A stretch of DNA of 64,000 bases from Myxococcaceae bacterium. Its GTDB lineage: Bacteria; Myxococcota; Myxococcia; Myxococcales; Myxococcaceae. Under the pieces are notes generated by a model that did not search any database, was not told where the DNA came from, and saw nothing but the letters and a program-made list of their open reading frames with translations. The DNA lies in NCBI GenBank assembly GCA_017881265.1, contig JADGRA010000066.1:106586-170585 (forward strand), read 5' to 3'. Of this stretch, positions 51,838 through 61,482 are shown piece by piece; position 1 is the stretch's first letter, and each line of letters opens with the position of its first letter. A program made the translations under genes and the position numbers.

Positions 51838-52121
51838 TCGAGGATGCGAGGAACTGCGAAGCTGGTCCCCACCCGGGCCGGGGCGTTGGCGAGCGCCTTT
51901 TCCGCCGGCAGGGAGGGCTGCACGGTGTCCTCGCGCCAGCCGCCCACGGCGCTGGCGGCATGCGAGGTGGGTTCCACCGCGGCGGTGTCCAGCTCGCGCA
52001 GCGTCTCCACCGCCTCGAGGATGGCGGACAGCTGCTCCTGCATCTTTGCCTCCTCCTCTGGACTCAGGGCGAGGTGGGCGAGCGTCGCAACGTGGCGAAC
52101 CTGTTCGCGGGTGAGCTTCAT
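51834..52121 (-). CDS. gatC: Aspartyl/glutamyl-tRNA amidotransferase subunit C
   Basis: 95 aa. [27 protein letters not shown] is the GatC signature, with VPRILE at the end. It clamps GatA and GatB together. It starts the gat genes, 6 nt after a small zinc-finger gene, and overlaps gatA by 4 nt. Confidence 0.95.
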   Translation of the reverse strand: MKLTREQVRHVATLAHLALSPEEEAKMQEQLSAILEAVETLRELDTAAVEPTSHAASAVGGWREDTVQPSLPAEKALANAPARVGTSFAVPRILE

Positions 52122-52127
52122 GGGGGG

Positions 52128-52457
52128 CTAGTCGCGCTTGAACAGATTGATGATGGAGTCGATGAGCGGCGTCCTGCGGTTCTGGTGGGCCGCTTCGGAC
52201 TTCCGCTTCTTCAGCTCGGCGGCATCCATCCAGACGCCGTGGCAGTTGAAGCAGGTGTCCAGGTGCACCTGGCCCTCGTCCAGTGCGTGCAGGTCGAGGC
52301 CGCACTTCGGGCATTTCATCCAGTGCTGCTGCTTCAGCGCCTCGCGCTGCTGCGCGGCCAGCCGTTCCCCCTGCTGGAAGGCCAGCTTGCGCTTGGCCTC
52401 GACCTCCTCGGCGGCGAAGAATTCATCCTCGGGCTTCGACGGCTTGTCCAGTGACAT
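52128..52457 (-). CDS. Zinc-finger (TFIIB-type ribbon) protein
   Basis: 109 aa. One zinc ribbon: CPKC at 49-52 and CFNC at 69-72, followed by [10 protein letters not shown], the zf-TFIIB signature. The first 45 residues are a charged helix (Glu/Lys/Gln-rich). Function unknown; such proteins are often linked to translation or envelope genes. It is 6 nt ahead of gatC and 7 nt behind the TPR gene. Confidence 0.82.
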   Translation of the reverse strand: MSLDKPSKPEDEFFAAEEVEAKRKLAFQQGERLAAQQREALKQQHWMKCPKCGLDLHALDEGQVHLDTCFNCHGVWMDAAELKKRKSEAAHQNRRTPLIDSIINLFKRD

Positions 52458-52464
52458 GCCTTCC

Positions 52465-53880
52465 TCATTCCTTCAGACTCTCCAGCGCCGCACGCGCGGC
52501 GCGGGCCTCGGAGCTGCCGGGCCAGCCTTCGAGGTAACGCTGGTAGGCAGCTCGCGCTTCCCCGACACGGCCGAGCGACCGGTACGTCTCCGCCAGCCCC
52601 AGCACTGCTACCCCATCCCGAGGGTCGAGTTCCAGCGTCCGGTTGAACTCGACGAGGGCCTCGTGCCGGCGGCCCGCGTCCAGGAGCGCCAGGCCCCGTC
52701 CGGTGTGCGCCTCGGCGCTCCGGGGTTGTAGCTCCAGGGCCTTGTCGTAGGCGTCCAGGGCGCTGGAAATGCGCTCGTGGGTGCGCCGGCGCGTCGCTTC
52801 CACCATCCAGTCCTCATACGACTTCTCGGCGGGGGGACTGGGGGCAGCCGTGCCCTGGGGGGCGCCGCGTGGCGAAAGGGCGCTGGCCGGCAGCGCCGGC
52901 GTCACCTCCTGCGCGGACGCAGGCTCCGGCGGCTGCAGAGAACCCTGGGGTGGGGGGCCCGCGTCCACCGGGACGGCAAGGCCGGCATCTCTTGCCGCCG
53001 AGGCGGCCAGTGACTGCAGCAATTCTTCCTTCGCGCGCTGCTCGGCGGCCTTCAGCTTGGCCTCATGCTCGGCTTGCTCACGCTGCAGCGCGGTGTTGCG
53101 GTCCTGCTCCTCGCGCGCCCGCTGGGCCTCGGGCAGCCAGATGTAGAAGTAGGCCAGCGCACCCGCGCCGGCCACCCCGAGGACGAGCAGCACCACCACC
53201 ACCCAGGCGCCCAGGCCCCGGCGCAGCTTGGGCGGCTCCCAGTCGTCCGTCGGCACCACGCCCAAGCCTGACGAGGACCTGGTGAAGGCCGGCTCGTCCG
53301 CGCTGGGGCTGAGCTGAGGGGGTGGCCGCCGGGGAGGCACTGGCGCCGCGGGGGGCGCGGCCAGGGTGGGCGCGGTGGGGACCGCGGAAAGGGCGGCCGG
53401 GGGCGCCTCCGCAACGCGCGGCGCCTCGACCACGGGCGGGGGACGGGGGACGTCGGCTGCCGGGGCGGGCGCGGCGCGGGTCCGGGCGAGTTCCGCCTCC
53501 AGGGCGGCCACCCTGTTGAGGGCGTCGGCCGCCACGAAGAAGGTTCCCAAATCCGGGATGGACCCGAGTGGCCGCCAGCTCTGAGCGTCCAGGCCCACCT
53601 CGTCCTCGCGCGACAGCTTCCCCTCGACAATCCAGCGCTGAAGCGTCGTCAATTCACGCAAGGAGGAAATGGAGCCGCCCCGTCGGCGCACCTTCCACTC
53701 GCGCCGCAAGCCCTCCGCGGCGGCGGGACGCGCTGGCGGTGGCGCTGGCGCCTCGGCGGACGGCCGCTGCACGACGAAGACGTGGCCACAGCGCGCGCAG
53801 CGGACGCGCCCGCCCGCAGCTCCAAGGCGAGCCTCGTCGAGCGAGTAGCTCGTCCCGCAGCGCTCACATTGGACTTCCAC
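52465..53880 (-). CDS. Zinc-ribbon, membrane-anchored TPR protein
   Basis: 471 aa from GTG 53880. Domain order: an MJ0042-type zinc ribbon (CERC and CARC, residues 5-31), a GYF-like segment (~55-110, REWKVRRRGGSISSLREL), a long Pro/Ala linker, one membrane helix (~230-255), a Lys/Glu/Ala coiled helix, another Pro/Ala stretch, and three TPR repeats at the C-terminus (~365-465). Zinc-ribbon plus GYF-like plus TM is a common myxobacterial layout. I infer a cytoplasmic sensing module tied to a periplasmic TPR scaffold. It is divergent from ftsK; role unknown. Confidence 0.78.
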   Translation of the reverse strand: MEVQCERCGTSYSLDEARLGAAGGRVRCARCGHVFVVQRPSAEAPAPPPARPAAAEGLRREWKVRRRGGSISSLRELTTLQRWIVEGKLSREDEVGLDAQSWRPLGSIPDLGTFFVAADALNRVAALEAELARTRAAPAPAADVPRPPPVVEAPRVAEAPPAALSAVPTAPTLAAPPAAPVPPRRPPPQLSPSADEPAFTRSSSGLGVVPTDDWEPPKLRRGLGAWVVVVLLVLGVAGAGALAYFYIWLPEAQRAREEQDRNTALQREQAEHEAKLKAAEQRAKEELLQSLAASAARDAGLAVPVDAGPPPQGSLQPPEPASAQEVTPALPASALSPRGAPQGTAAPSPPAEKSYEDWMVEATRRRTHERISSALDAYDKALELQPRSAEAHTGRGLALLDAGRRHEALVEFNRTLELDPRDGVAVLGLAETYRSLGRVGEARAAYQRYLEGWPGSSEARAARAALESLKE

Positions 53881-53962
53881 GGCCCATCCAAGTCCCACAA
53901 AAGCGTGGACCTGTCGAATTGCCCGCGCCCTCTGCCAAAGGCCCCGGCGGACTGGCGAAAAA

Positions 53963-53990
53963 TTGACCGCCCCCTCCCCCCCCCTACACT
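53963..53990 (+). promoter_or_regulatory. Housekeeping promoter for ftsK
   Basis: TTGACC (53963-53968), 16 nt, TACACT (53985-53990): 5 of 6 and 4 of 6 matches. Transcription would start near 53997, about 47 nt before ftsK. The C-rich spacer is unusual. Confidence 0.5.
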
Positions 53991-54043
53991 CGGCCGACGC
54001 TCCAGAGTGGTTGCGAGCTGTAACAACGAGGGTCTCACCGGCC

Positions 54044-56821
54044 ATGGCGGCAGCGCGGAAGGCACGAGCGGAGAAGGCAGTCTTGTCGCGGCAGGACATC
54101 GCCTCGCGCAGGCGCGCGCTGGAGGCGAAGAAGGGCGAGGCCAAAGGCGGAGGCTGGCGGCCCTTCGCCGGCCTCGCGGTGCTGGCCATCTCAGTGCTGG
54201 CCCTGGTGGCCCTCTTCAGCGACAGCATCGGCCCCCGCCCCTCCAACGCGGCCGGGCCGGTGGGACATGCGCTGGCCGCACTTCTGTCCGGATGGCTGGG
54301 CGTCTGCGCCGCCGCCATCCCGCTGGCCGGGCTGTATGCGGCCGGGGCGCTGGCGGTCGGCTCGCGCGCCCGGCGGCGGTGGCCCCAGCTCGCCGCGGTG
54401 GCCGTGCTGCTTCTGTGCGTGGCCGTGCTGGCCGAACTCATCGCCGGCAGCCCCCATGCCGCCCACCCGCCCGGGGGAGCGCTCGGCATGTTGCTGGCCG
54501 AGACCCTGACCGACTGGTTCTCCGTGGTGGGCACCCTCATCGTGGTGGCCGCGGTGGGCACCTCCGCGCTGCTTGTCGTCACGCGCTTCGCCCTGCTGCG
54601 GTGGCTGGCGGCGGCCGGGCGCGCGCTGAAGGGCCTGGGGCAACGGGGGCGTGACGTGGTGGCCGCGCTGCTTGCCGCGAAGCGGCGAGCGCTGGAGGGC
54701 CGGGCCCGCTCGCGCGCTGAGGCCAAGCTGGAGGAAGCGGCGTTTCTCGCCCAGCTGGAAGCGGACGACGAGGAGCTCGCCGACGCCGAGCGCGAGGCCG
54801 GCGAGGCCGAGGCGGTGGCCGAGGAAGCCATGCGGCTGCACCGGGATGCCGAGGCGGCGCAGCTGCGGGCCCCCGCGGCGGCCACGCCGGTGGCGGACCC
54901 GGCCTGGGCCGGCTCGCTGGCCGCGGGCGTCAGCGCCGTGCCCGAAGAGACGTCCCCAAGGCGGCGCCGCCGGGTGGACACGGAAGGCCCTGAAGAGGCG
55001 GCTTCCCAGAGCGAAGTGGCGAGCGCGGAGGCCGTTCCGCCGCCGCCCGCCCGGACGCCCCTCATCGTCGAGCCCAAGGCGCCCCCCAAGCCGACGCTGC
55101 GGAAGGACCAGGAGCAATTCGAATTCGTCGGCGGCCGCACCCGCTTCACCCTGCCGCCGCTGGACGTCCTCAGCTGCGAACGCAAGGAGCGCAGCGCCCT
55201 GGACAAGGAAGTCTTCCTCAGCACCGCCGAGAAGCTGCGGGCGAAGCTGGCCGACTTCGGCATCGACGGCGAGGTGGTGGAGATTCGCCCCGGCCCGGTC
55301 GTCACCATGTATGAATTTCTGCCCGGGCCGGGCATCAAGGTGTCCAAAATCGCCTCCCTGGCAGACGACCTGGCCATGGCTATGGAGGCGATGCGGGTGC
55401 GGATTGTGGCCCCCATTCCCGGCAAGGGCGTGGTGGGCATCGAGGTCCCCAACCGCGACCGCGAAACCGTCTACCTGCGGGAGATTGTCGAGCAGGACGT
55501 CTTCCAGCGCTCGGCGTCCAAGCTCACCATGGCGCTGGGCAAGGACATCGAAGGCATGCCGTACGTCTTCGACCTGGCCAAGGCACCGCACCTCCTCATC
55601 GCCGGCACCACCGGCTCGGGCAAGTCGGTGGCCGTCAACGCGATGATTATGAGCATCCTCCTCAAGGCGACGCCGGAGGAGGTGCGCTTCCTGATGGTGG
55701 ACCCGAAGATGCTCGAGCTTTCGGTGTACGAGGGCATCCCGCACCTGTTGCTTCCGGTGGTGACCGACCCGAAGAAGGCCGCGCTCGCCCTGCGCTGGGC
55801 GGTGGAGGAGATGGAGCGCCGCTATGCCCTGCTCGCCGAGGCCGGCGTGCGCAACATCGCCGGCTACAACAAGCTGGTGGAGGGCGCGGGCGGCGACGCC
55901 CGGGCGCTGCTGGCGGCGAGGGAGACCGAGTCGAAGAACTCTGCCCGGCCCGCCGCCACGCTGATTGTGGACGTGGCCGACGGCGAGTCCGAGGAAGAGG
56001 CACTCTCCCGCGCCCGTGCCGAGTCGGTGGGCGTCCCCATCCCCCGGGAAGGCCCCGAGGAGCTGCGGGCCAGCCTCAGCGCGGAGCCGTCAGCGGACGC
56101 GGCCAGCGCCGCGGCCCCGGAGGGGATTGGCGAGCTGAAGGAACTCCGCAAGCTGCCCTACCTGGTCGTCATCATCGACGAGCTGGCAGACTTGATGATG
56201 GTGGCCAGCCGCGAGGTGGAGACGTCCATCGCCCGGCTGGCGCAGATGGCGCGCGCCGCGGGCATTCACCTGCTGGTGGCCACCCAGCGGCCGTCCACCG
56301 ACGTCGTGACGGGCGTCATCAAGGCCAACTTCCCCGCCCGCATCACCTTCATGCTGCGCACCAAGCCCGACTCGATGACCATCCTCGGCACCACCGGCGC
56401 CGAGGCGTTGTTGGGCATGGGCGACATGCTGCTGATGCCCCCCACCAGCGCCCACCTCAGCCGGGTGCACGGCGCCTTCGTCTCCGAGCCGGAGATTAAG
56501 GCAGCGGTCGACCACCTGAAGGCCCAAGGGAAGCCCGTCTACGACGAGTCCATCCTGCGGGCCCGCGAGGAGGACGCCGCAGAGGGCTTCGAGGACGAGC
56601 TCTCGGACGAATTGTACGACCAAGCGCTGGCCACGGTGAGCGACATGCGCCAGGTGAGCATCAGTATGCTGCAGCGCAAGATGCGCATCGGCTACAACCG
56701 CGCCGCGCGGATGATTGAGCGCATGGAGCGCGATGGCGTGGTGGGCCCGGCCGACGGCGCCAAGCCGCGCGAGGTCTTCCTGCGTCCGCTGGGAGAGATG
56801 CCGGGAGCCGGGGCTCCGTAG
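54044..56821 (+). CDS. ftsK: DNA translocase FtsK
   Basis: 925 aa. Four membrane helices fill residues ~40-190, then a charged linker with a Glu/Ala-rich coiled part. The alpha-beta motor carries Walker A GTTGSGKS (521-528) and Walker B VVIIDELADLMM. The C-terminal ~65 residues are the winged-helix gamma domain (DMRQVSISMLQRKMRIGYNRAARMI in two parts) that reads KOPS-like sites. It pumps chromosome dimers through the septum with XerCD. About 95 residues separate NIAGYN from LPYLVVIIDE, where E. coli has about 40, so there is an Ala/Glu-rich insertion. ATG 54044 starts just before the basic N-terminus. Confidence 0.95.
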   Translation: MAAARKARAEKAVLSRQDIASRRRALEAKKGEAKGGGWRPFAGLAVLAISVLALVALFSDSIGPRPSNAAGPVGHALAALLSGWLGVCAAAIPLAGLYAAGALAVGSRARRRWPQLAAVAVLLLCVAVLAELIAGSPHAAHPPGGALGMLLAETLTDWFSVVGTLIVVAAVGTSALLVVTRFALLRWLAAAGRALKGLGQRGRDVVAALLAAKRRALEGRARSRAEAKLEEAAFLAQLEADDEELADAEREAGEAEAVAEEAMRLHRDAEAAQLRAPAAATPVADPAWAGSLAAGVSAVPEETSPRRRRRVDTEGPEEAASQSEVASAEAVPPPPARTPLIVEPKAPPKPTLRKDQEQFEFVGGRTRFTLPPLDVLSCERKERSALDKEVFLSTAEKLRAKLADFGIDGEVVEIRPGPVVTMYEFLPGPGIKVSKIASLADDLAMAMEAMRVRIVAPIPGKGVVGIEVPNRDRETVYLREIVEQDVFQRSASKLTMALGKDIEGMPYVFDLAKAPHLLIAGTTGSGKSVAVNAMIMSILLKATPEEVRFLMVDPKMLELSVYEGIPHLLLPVVTDPKKAALALRWAVEEMERRYALLAEAGVRNIAGYNKLVEGAGGDARALLAARETESKNSARPAATLIVDVADGESEEEALSRARAESVGVPIPREGPEELRASLSAEPSADAASAAAPEGIGELKELRKLPYLVVIIDELADLMMVASREVETSIARLAQMARAAGIHLLVATQRPSTDVVTGVIKANFPARITFMLRTKPDSMTILGTTGAEALLGMGDMLLMPPTSAHLSRVHGAFVSEPEIKAAVDHLKAQGKPVYDESILRAREEDAAEGFEDELSDELYDQALATVSDMRQVSISMLQRKMRIGYNRAARMIERMERDGVVGPADGAKPREVFLRPLGEMPGAGAP

Positions 56822-56986
56822 CCCCCCCCGGGCGCCGCCGAAGCGCCGGATTTCCCTACGTCTTCGGTTTGGCGCACCGCGCTGCGGAAGAGTTTGCGTG
56901 AGGCCCCCCAATCGAGCGAGGGTCCCCGGCGTACAGAAAAGCCAACCGCCGTTTTGAGTCCGCCCGCTGTCCCCCCGGGAGGCCGC

Positions 56987-58462
56987 ATGCAGGACCTTGC
57001 CGCCGTCGCGCTGGAGACTGCCCGCAGCAAGGGGGCGTCCTATGCCGACATCCGCATCAACCGCTACCGCCAGCAGTCCGTCTTCGCCCGCGAGGACCAC
57101 ATCCAGGACGCGGCGACGGAGGAACGCTACGGCTTCGGCGTGCGCGTCCTGGTGGACGGGGTGTGGGGATTCGCCGCCTCGGCGCGGGTGAGCAAGGAGG
57201 CCGTGGCGCGGCTTGCCACCGAAGCGGTGGCCATCGCCCGCGCCAACCGCGCGTCGATGCGCGAGCCGGTGGAGCTGGTGCCCATCCCCCAGGCGGTCGG
57301 CACCTGGAAGACGCCCATCCTGAAGGACCCCTTTGCGGTGTCGGTCCAGAGCAAGGCCGACCTGCTGTTGGCCATCAACGCCGCCGCCTTGAAGGCGGGG
57401 GCCAGCTTCATCACCTCGGGCATTTTCTGCACCGAGGAGGACAAGGCGTTTGCGTCGACGGACGGCTGCGACATCACCCAGGTGCTCACCCGCGTCTGGC
57501 CGCTTTTTCAAATCACCGTCGTCGACAAGGCCACCGGCCGTTTTGCCAACCGATTTTCCCTGAGCACGCCTTCGGGGACCGGATGGGAGTACATCGAGGG
57601 CTACCCGCTGGTGGAGGAGGCCGGCGTGGCCGCCCAGCAGTGCCGCCAGAAGCTGGCGGCCAAGAGCGTGACGCCGGGGAAGAAGGACCTGGTGCTGTCT
57701 CCCGAGCACCTCTGGCTCACCATCCACGAGTCCATCGGGCACCCCACCGAGCTCGACCGCGCCCTCGGCTACGAGGCCAACTTCGCCGGCACCTCCTTCG
57801 TGACGCCCGACCAGCTGGGGAAGCTCCAGTACGGCTCGGCCAAGTGGATGAACGTGGTGGCAGACAAGACGCAGAAGGACGGCCTGGCCACCTGCGGCTA
57901 TGACGACGACGGCGTGAAGACGACCGAATTCGACGTGGTGAAGGACGGGCGCTTCGTGGGCTACCAGACCATCCGCGAGCAAGTGGCCCGCTACGGCAAG
58001 CAGCTCGGGGACACCCGACTGAAGGCCTGCTGCTACGCCGACGACTTCGCCAGCGTCCCCTTCCAGCGGATGCCCAACATCTCGCTCCGGCCCTACGACT
58101 GGGGCGGCAAGAAGGTGGGCTGGGAGCAGATGGTGGCCGACGTCAAGGATGGGGTGCTGATTGAAGGCGCCGGCAGCTTCTCCATCGACCAGCAGCGCTA
58201 CAACTTCCAGTTCGGCGGCCAGGTCTTCTGGGAGATTAAGAACGGCAAGAAGGGCGCCATGCTCCGCGACGTCGCCTACCAGGCCCGGACGCCCCAGTTC
58301 TGGGGCAGCCTGGACATGGTCGGCTCGCCCCACTTCTACAAGCTGGGCGGCTCCTTCTTCGACGGGAAGGGACAGCCGGTCCAGACCAATTCGGTGTCCC
58401 ACGGGGCCAGCTGGTGCCGGTTCCGAAGCGTCAACGTGCTCAACACCGGGAGGAAGATTTGA
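56987..58462 (+). CDS. tldD: Metalloprotease TldD
   Basis: 491 aa. The zinc-protease motif H247-E-S-I-G-H252 is present, and the general fold (ARSKGASYADIRINRYRQQSV at the start, GYQTIREQ, CYADDFASVP) fits TldD. TldD pairs with TldE to cut unfolded or modified peptides, as in microcin B17 maturation and CcdA turnover. GGGAGG a few bases before ATG 56987 supports the start. Its stop overlaps the partner's TTG start by 4 nt, fixing a 1:1 pair. Confidence 0.93.
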   Translation: MQDLAAVALETARSKGASYADIRINRYRQQSVFAREDHIQDAATEERYGFGVRVLVDGVWGFAASARVSKEAVARLATEAVAIARANRASMREPVELVPIPQAVGTWKTPILKDPFAVSVQSKADLLLAINAAALKAGASFITSGIFCTEEDKAFASTDGCDITQVLTRVWPLFQITVVDKATGRFANRFSLSTPSGTGWEYIEGYPLVEEAGVAAQQCRQKLAAKSVTPGKKDLVLSPEHLWLTIHESIGHPTELDRALGYEANFAGTSFVTPDQLGKLQYGSAKWMNVVADKTQKDGLATCGYDDDGVKTTEFDVVKDGRFVGYQTIREQVARYGKQLGDTRLKACCYADDFASVPFQRMPNISLRPYDWGGKKVGWEQMVADVKDGVLIEGAGSFSIDQQRYNFQFGGQVFWEIKNGKKGAMLRDVAYQARTPQFWGSLDMVGSPHFYKLGGSFFDGKGQPVQTNSVSHGASWCRFRSVNVLNTGRKI

Positions 58463-59799
58463 GCTTCCTGAGCGACGCCGAGGCCAAGCACATCACCGAG
58501 AAGCTTCTCGCATCCGCCACTGCACCGGAGACGCGCGTCTACCTCAACCCCTCGCGCAAGGGGAACACGCGCTTTGCCCTCAACGACGTGACCACCAGCG
58601 GCTTCGCCGAGACGTGCATCGTCCAGGTGACGTCCTTCTACGGGCTCAAACGGGGCTCGGCGCAGACCAACCAGTACGACGACCAGTCCCTCACCGACGT
58701 CGTCCACCGCGCCGAGGAAATCGCCCGTCTGGCCCCGGAGGACCCGGAAACGATGCCGGTGCTCGGGCCGCAGACGTACACCGCGAGCCCCGCGCTGTTC
58801 TCCGCCGACGCGGACCAGTTGACCGCGGATTACCGCGGGAAGGTGGTCGCCGAGGCGCTGGCGTCGGCCCGGGACAAAGGCCTCGAGGCCGCCGGCTTCG
58901 TCCAGAACTTCTCCGACGCCGACGCCCTGGCAACGTCCAAGGGCCTCTTCGCCTACCGGCGGACGACGGGCGTCGTCTATAACCTCACCGCGCGGTCGAA
59001 GGACGGTGGCAGCGGCTGGGCCGGCGGCACGAGCAACAGCGTGGCCGGCTTCGACCCCTCGTCGATGACCGCCCGGGCCATCGACATCGCGCTCCGCAGC
59101 GCGAAGGCCGTCGCGCTGGAACCTGGCAACTACACGGTGGTGCTGCCGCCCGAATGCGTCGCGGACCTGGCCAGCACGCTGCTCAACGGGTTCGACCAGC
59201 GCCAGGTCGACGAGGGGCGGAGCTTCCTCTCCCAGTTCCAGAAGCAGATGGCCGACGGTCAGAAGCTTTTCAGCGAGAAGGTGACCATCCTGAGCGACCC
59301 GGCCTCGCTCGTCGCGCCCAGTAATAACTTTGATGCCGAGGGTCAGCCGCTGCGGCACACGGAGTGGATTTCCAATGGAGTCGTGAAGGCCATTTCCTGC
59401 TCCCGCTACTGGGCGAAGAAGACGGGGCGAGAGGCTGTCCCGCCGGCGGAAAACCTGGTCATGGCGGGCGGCACCAGCAGCGTCGACGAGATGGTGGCCT
59501 CCACCAAGCGGGGTCTGCTGCTGACGCGCTTCTGGTACGTGCGCCCGGTGGACCCGCAGACGGCGCTCTACACCGGGCTCACCCGGGACGGCTGTTTCCT
59601 GATTGAGGGTGGCAAGGTGACCCGTCCGGTGAAGAATTTCCGGTGGAACGAGACGCCCGTGAAGATGTTGCGTAACATTGAGTCCATGGGCCCCACCCGC
59701 CGCGTCATCACGAGCGAGCAGGACCTCGGCTCGGCGCTCGCCTTCCCCGCCCTCAAGGTGACCGACTTCACCTTCTCCTCGCTGTCGGACGCCATTTAG
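58459..59799 (+). CDS. pmbA: TldE/PmbA, non-catalytic TldD partner
   Basis: 446 aa. It has the TldD/PmbA fold but no HExxxH, as expected of TldE. Landmarks include a GLFAYRRTTGVVYNLTARSKDG block in two pieces and EWISNGVVKAISCSRYWA. TTG 58459 sits in the tldD stop (TTGA) and is preceded by GGGAGGA, so this rare start is well supported. TldE forms the lid of the heterodimer that lets only unfolded chains reach the TldD zinc. Confidence 0.9.
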   Translation: MSFLSDAEAKHITEKLLASATAPETRVYLNPSRKGNTRFALNDVTTSGFAETCIVQVTSFYGLKRGSAQTNQYDDQSLTDVVHRAEEIARLAPEDPETMPVLGPQTYTASPALFSADADQLTADYRGKVVAEALASARDKGLEAAGFVQNFSDADALATSKGLFAYRRTTGVVYNLTARSKDGGSGWAGGTSNSVAGFDPSSMTARAIDIALRSAKAVALEPGNYTVVLPPECVADLASTLLNGFDQRQVDEGRSFLSQFQKQMADGQKLFSEKVTILSDPASLVAPSNNFDAEGQPLRHTEWISNGVVKAISCSRYWAKKTGREAVPPAENLVMAGGTSSVDEMVASTKRGLLLTRFWYVRPVDPQTALYTGLTRDGCFLIEGGKVTRPVKNFRWNETPVKMLRNIESMGPTRRVITSEQDLGSALAFPALKVTDFTFSSLSDAI

Positions 59800-59809
59800 G
59801 GAGAGGCCC

Positions 59810-60508
59810 ATGCCCCGCCCGCTCAGCCGCCGCACCGTCCTCAAGGCCGCCGGCGCCCTCGCCGCGGCGCCCCTCCTCACCGCGTCGGCCGGTCCCGGCC
59901 GCTTCACTTTTGCCAGGCTCCGCTACCATTCCGGCGACTGGGACGTCGACCCGGCCATGCCCGCCAACCTGCTCAACTCGCTGGTCGAGTACACGCGCGT
60001 GCTGGTGGACCCCCGCGAGCAGGTGGTGGGCCTGGACAGCGACGAGGTGTCGGCCTTTCCCTTCGTTTACCTGACCGGGCACGGCCTGGTGCGCTTCACC
60101 CGGGCGGAGAAGGAAAACTTTGGCCGCTACATGGACGCCGGGGGCTTCGTCTTCGTCGACGACTGCAACCACGACGTCTCCGGGCTGTTCGCCACCAGCT
60201 TCGAGCGCGAGATGGCCGACCTCTTCCCCGGCCAGCTCCGGGCGCTTCCCAACACCCACCCCCTGTACTCGGCGGCCTTCGTCTTCCCCGATGGGCCGCC
60301 CGCCACCCACCACGAGCTCAACGGCTGGGGCGACAACCTCGTCCATGACCACCTGCAGGCCGTCATGGTCCGCGGCAAGGTAGCCGTCCTGTATTCCAAC
60401 AAGGACTACGGCTGCGAGTGGGACTACGACTTGAGCAGCAAGCAGTACCTGGCCGAGGACAACACCAAGTTCGGCGTCAACATCATCACCCACGCCCTGG
60501 TGCGATGA
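59810..60508 (+). CDS. Tat-signal DUF4159 protein
   Basis: 232 aa. A twin-arginine signal (SRRTVLKAAGALAAAP) is followed by a DUF4159 domain: FTFARLRYHSGDWDVDP, EFPFVYLTGHG-type strand (FPFVYLTGHGLVRF), and GGFVFVDDCN. DUF4159 proteins often accompany MoxR/BatA operons; the fold is class-I glutamine-amidotransferase-like but without a clear catalytic Cys. I infer a folded protein exported by Tat. It follows tldE by 10 nt and overlaps moxR by 4 nt. Confidence 0.85.
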   Translation: MPRPLSRRTVLKAAGALAAAPLLTASAGPGRFTFARLRYHSGDWDVDPAMPANLLNSLVEYTRVLVDPREQVVGLDSDEVSAFPFVYLTGHGLVRFTRAEKENFGRYMDAGGFVFVDDCNHDVSGLFATSFEREMADLFPGQLRALPNTHPLYSAAFVFPDGPPATHHELNGWGDNLVHDHLQAVMVRGKVAVLYSNKDYGCEWDYDLSSKQYLAEDNTKFGVNIITHALVR

Positions 60509-61482
60509 CCTCTCCACCGGGCGCGGTGGACGCCCTTTTGGCCCGGGCGCACGCCCTGGAGGGCCAAATCCAGCGGAGGATTCTCGGCCAGCCCAGCGTC
60601 GTGCGCGAGCTGCTGGTGACGCTTTTGGCGGGCGGCCACGCGCTGGTGCGGGGCGTCCCGGGCCTGGCCAAGACGCTTCTCGCGCGCTCGCTGGCCGAGG
60701 CCACGCACCTCTCCTTCAAGCGCGTGCAATTCACCCCCGACTTGCTTCCGTCCGACATCACCGGCAGCGAGGTCCTGGACGAGGTGGACGGCCGCCGCCT
60801 GTTGCGCTTCCTTCCCGGGCCCGTCTTCGTCCACCTTCTGCTGGCGGATGAAATCAACCGCACCGCGCCCAAGACACAGGCCGCCCTCCTCGAGGCGATG
60901 GCCGAGCACCAGGTGACGGTGGGCGGCACCTCGCACCGGCTGCCCGAGCCCTTCTGCGTGGTGGCCACGCAAAACCCCATCGAGCAGGAGGGTACCTACC
61001 CCCTGCCCGAGGCACAGCTCGACCGCTTCCTGCTCTGCATCCGGGTGGACTACCCGGCCGAGCAGGACGAGGTACGCGTGCTGCAGGCCACCACCGGCGC
61101 GCCGGCGGACAGGCTGGAGCCCGTCCTGGAGGCACAGGAGTTGCTGCAGCTGCAGCGGCTGGTGCGCGAGGTGGCCGTGGCGGAGTCCCTGGTGAAGGAC
61201 GTCGCGCGCCTGGTGCGCTCGAGCCGCCCCGGCACCGCCGGCGCGGCGCCGGCCAGCGCTCCGGTGGCCTGGGGAGCCGGTCCGCGAGGCGGACAGGCGC
61301 TGCTTCTGGCGGCGAAGGCGCGCGCCCTGCTGGCAGGCCGCTTCGCCGCCTCCGCCGAGGACGTCCGCGCGCTGGCCCTGCCCGTCCTGCGGCACCGCCT
61401 GGTGCTGGAGTGGTCGGCGGCCGCAGAAGGAGTGGATGCCGATGGGGTGGTCCAAGCCCTTCTCGACGCCTCCGGCCTCTAG
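60505..61482 (+). CDS. MoxR-family AAA+ ATPase
   Basis: 325 aa. Walker A GVPGLAKT (50-57), Walker B LLADEINR, the TPDLLPSDITGS loop and ATQNPIEQEGTYPLPEAQLDRF are all MoxR hallmarks. MoxR ATPases act as chaperones that insert cofactors or activate complexes together with von Willebrand A proteins. The ATG overlaps the DUF4159 stop (ATGA), and the next gene is a DUF58 vWA protein, the standard partner. Confidence 0.94.
   Translation: MTSPPGAVDALLARAHALEGQIQRRILGQPSVVRELLVTLLAGGHALVRGVPGLAKTLLARSLAEATHLSFKRVQFTPDLLPSDITGSEVLDEVDGRRLLRFLPGPVFVHLLLADEINRTAPKTQAALLEAMAEHQVTVGGTSHRLPEPFCVVATQNPIEQEGTYPLPEAQLDRFLLCIRVDYPAEQDEVRVLQATTGAPADRLEPVLEAQELLQLQRLVREVAVAESLVKDVARLVRSSRPGTAGAAPASAPVAWGAGPRGGQALLLAAKARALLAGRFAASAEDVRALALPVLRHRLVLEWSAAAEGVDADGVVQALLDASGL

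Noticed and set aside
53881..55452. Long minus-strand open frame upstream of the zinc-ribbon TPR gene
   Set aside because: It runs antisense to ftsK and is low-complexity Ser/Ala/Arg, a GC-bias shadow.
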